Assembly (NCBI GenBank): GCA_030598385.1
Contig: JAUVQB010000134.1
Coordinates: 1 to 5,200 of the forward strand
Source: Alphaproteobacteria bacterium
GTDB taxonomy: Bacteria; Pseudomonadota; Alphaproteobacteria; Kiloniellales; JAKSDN01
Direction: 5' to 3'
DNA length: 5,200 nt
This document shows positions 4,765-5,200 of the stretch, in pieces; the stretch's first letter is position 1; every line of letters begins with the position of its first letter. The position numbers and the translations under genes are program-made. The notes beneath the pieces are model-generated. The model saw nothing but the letters and a program-made list of their open reading frames with translations. It was not told where the DNA came from and did not search any database.

Positions 4765-5200
4765 AGGACCCGGCAGGCTTGGTCGAAGGCGTGCCGGGCC
4801 GAGCGGGGGTGAAGGCTCTTGGCGTCGCCGTAGCCCAAGTTGCAGAGAAAATTGGAGCGGATTGTTGAATCCGCAAAGAAAGTGTCATCGACCAAGCTGT
4901 TGTCGAAGCCGGACATGGGGCCGCAATCGAGGCCCAAGGCGCGCGCGGCGATCATGAGATAGGCGCCCTGGAGCGAGCCGTTGCGGAACGCCGTGGCCTC
5001 GGCCAGGGCCGCGTTGCCGGCGAAGACCTTGGCGATGCCCGCCATGAACGGCGCCAGCCAATCCATGTCTTCGTAGAAGGCGAGATCGTGGCCGACGATG
5101 GCGCACACCGGCGCGGCCATGGTCTTGGCCACGTGGCCCTCGTCCACGGCGGGCTTCAGGCGCTCTTTGGCCCCGTCGCTCTTGACGAACACGACACGCC
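4761..5200 (-). CDS. RutE/HadB-like nitroreductase-family flavoprotein (5' end outside window)
   Basis: About 146 C-terminal residues are visible; the frame stays open past the right edge, and a GTG at 5192 is internal (it reads ...RVVFVKS). The protein belongs to the FMN-dependent nitroreductase fold. Its closest resemblance is the RutE/HadB group, which includes malonic semialdehyde reductase of the Rut pyrimidine-degradation pathway. Seen: FVKSDGAKERLKPA and KTMAAPVCAIVGHDLAFYEDM; then the strongly typical TAFRNGSLQGAYLMIAARALGLDCGPMSGFDN; then NFLCNLGYGDAKSLHPRSARHAFDQACRVL. Full members have about 195 residues, so roughly 50 are missing. The substrate is not proven: many RutE-like proteins outside rut operons are general NAD(P)H-dependent reductases, and no other rut gene is in view. 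Confidence 0.9.
   Translation of the reverse strand, partial: RVVFVKSDGAKERLKPAVDEGHVAKTMAAPVCAIVGHDLAFYEDMDWLAPFMAGIAKVFAGNAALAEATAFRNGSLQGAYLMIAARALGLDCGPMSGFDNSLVDDTFFADSTIRSNFLCNLGYGDAKSLHPRSARHAFDQACRVL

Overview
This 5.2 kb window looks like chromosomal DNA from a high-GC alphaproteobacterium, probably of the Rhodospirillales type. That is inferred from GC-rich third codon positions and from the style of the proteins: a family 4 uracil-DNA glycosylase, a periplasmic Slt-type transglycosylase, a Cys-containing SelW-like protein and an alphaproteobacterial-type tyrosine phosphatase. I see no mobile elements, rRNA, tRNA or CRISPR arrays. Gene density is high, and no gene-free stretch exceeds about 180 bases.

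Left part, + strand (1-2769): the 3' end of a uracil-DNA glycosylase gene (1-275); a 90-base gap; a 625-residue secreted lytic transglycosylase (366-2243); then moaB for molybdenum cofactor synthesis, whose ATG lies inside the last codons of the transglycosylase gene, so the two genes are probably translationally coupled.

Middle (2770-3068): behind moaB lies a perfect FNR/FixK-type box (TTGATccaaATCAA, 2843-2856). It is followed by a previously unlisted 44-codon ORF (2934-3068) with a good ribosome binding site and one predicted transmembrane helix. This looks like an oxygen-controlled small membrane protein gene (or a dual-function small transcript) and is the most interesting item in the window. 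Its stop codon shares a CTAG tetramer with the stop codon of the convergent gene.

Right part: a minus-strand pair (4063 to 3065) encodes a SelT/SelW/SelH-like CxxC redox protein and a secreted SH3-domain protein. A plus-strand single-domain tyrosine phosphatase (4242-4751) diverges from this pair, with inverted repeats in the gap between them. The phosphatase converges on the 3' part of a RutE/nitroreductase-family flavoprotein (minus strand, 4761 to the window edge). The two stop codons there sit symmetrically in the arms of one perfect hairpin.

The genes do not form one pathway. DNA repair, cell-wall turnover, cofactor synthesis, thiol redox and flavin reduction genes are packed as short operons. 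Several gene ends carry short GC-rich inverted repeats without T-tracts.
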